6,459 nucleotides of DNA from the NCBI GenBank assembly GCA_900549895.1, contig URQG01000113.1, forward strand, positions 1 through 6,459, given 5' to 3'. The stretch comes from an uncultured Lachnobacterium sp. (GTDB taxonomy: Bacteria; Bacillota; Clostridia; Lachnospirales; Lachnospiraceae). The notes under the pieces were generated by a model, which worked only from the letters and a program-made list of their open reading frames with translations, was not told where the DNA came from and ran no database searches. Positions 6,411 to 6,459 of this stretch are shown piece by piece. The position numbers and the translations under genes are program-made. Every line of letters starts with the position of its first letter. The stretch's first letter is position 1.

Positions 6411-6459
6411 CTGTCTCTTATACACATCTCCGAGCCCACGAGACGCGTAGTAATCTCGT
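6411..6459. other. Illumina Nextera adapter and i7 index (sequencing artefact)
   Basis: Bases 6411-6429 are the Tn5 mosaic end CTGTCTCTTATACACATCT. Bases 6430-6444 are CCGAGCCCACGAGAC, the Nextera read-2 tail. Bases 6445-6452 are an 8-base index, GCGTAGTA, which I recall as Nextera index N719. Bases 6453-6459, ATCTCGT, begin the P7 flow-cell sequence. This is the order expected when a read passes through a short insert. It is not genomic, and the organismal sequence ends at 6410. Confidence 0.98.

Noticed and set aside
6411..6459. Transposon end or attachment site
   Set aside because: The 19-base mosaic end is the engineered Tn5 sequence and is followed by Nextera tail, index and P7, so it is library adapter and not a genomic element.

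Overview
The window reads as a contig end from a low-to-moderate GC Firmicute, most likely a Lachnospiraceae-type Clostridia. The grounds are strong AAGGAG/GGAG ribosome sites, a TTG start, and proteins of a Lachnospiraceae style (a cytoplasmic zinc-phospholipase-like protein beginning MPSTYAHYRLG, a UMF1/YxiO-type transporter, a chemotaxis-receptor tail). That placement is recognition from memory, not a search. All recognised genes lie on the minus strand, so the transcription order runs from high to low coordinates.

Layout in transcription order. At 6411-6459 there is no organismal DNA: it is an Illumina Nextera read-through adapter with its i7 index, so the genome ends at 6410. Then comes a 208-aa zinc-dependent phospholipase C-like protein (5760-6386). 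It is followed after a 29-nt gap by a 218-aa HD-domain metal hydrolase with a TTG start (5074-5730). A 165-nt intergenic region follows, with a good sigma-A-type promoter and three hexamers at exact 11-bp period that resemble a PhoP box. It drives polyphosphate kinase 1 (ppk1, 2695-4908), which ends at a strong intrinsic terminator (2631-2668). A second, more divergent zinc-PLC-like protein (1701-2540) overlaps by 20 nt a UMF1/Atg22-like major facilitator transporter (428-1720). Last is a 5'-truncated remnant of a methyl-accepting chemotaxis receptor (118-402), then an inverted repeat at 82-115 that could be a terminator or an operator/promoter for a gene beyond the window.

How the genes fit together. 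ppk1 makes polyphosphate from ATP, and its promoter region suggests phosphate-responsive control. The HD hydrolase and the two PLC-like proteins are all predicted metal-dependent phosphoesterases or relatives, so the locus has a phosphate/phosphoester flavour, but no substrate can be read from sequence. Both PLC-like proteins retain, in order, the full set of eight His/Asp/Glu zinc-ligand positions of the PC-PLC/alpha-toxin fold and lack signal peptides. I see no CRISPR array, RNA gene, insertion sequence or phage gene. The most notable points are the adapter artefact, the two ligand-complete intracellular PLC-like proteins around ppk1, the PhoP-like repeats, and the receptor remnant.
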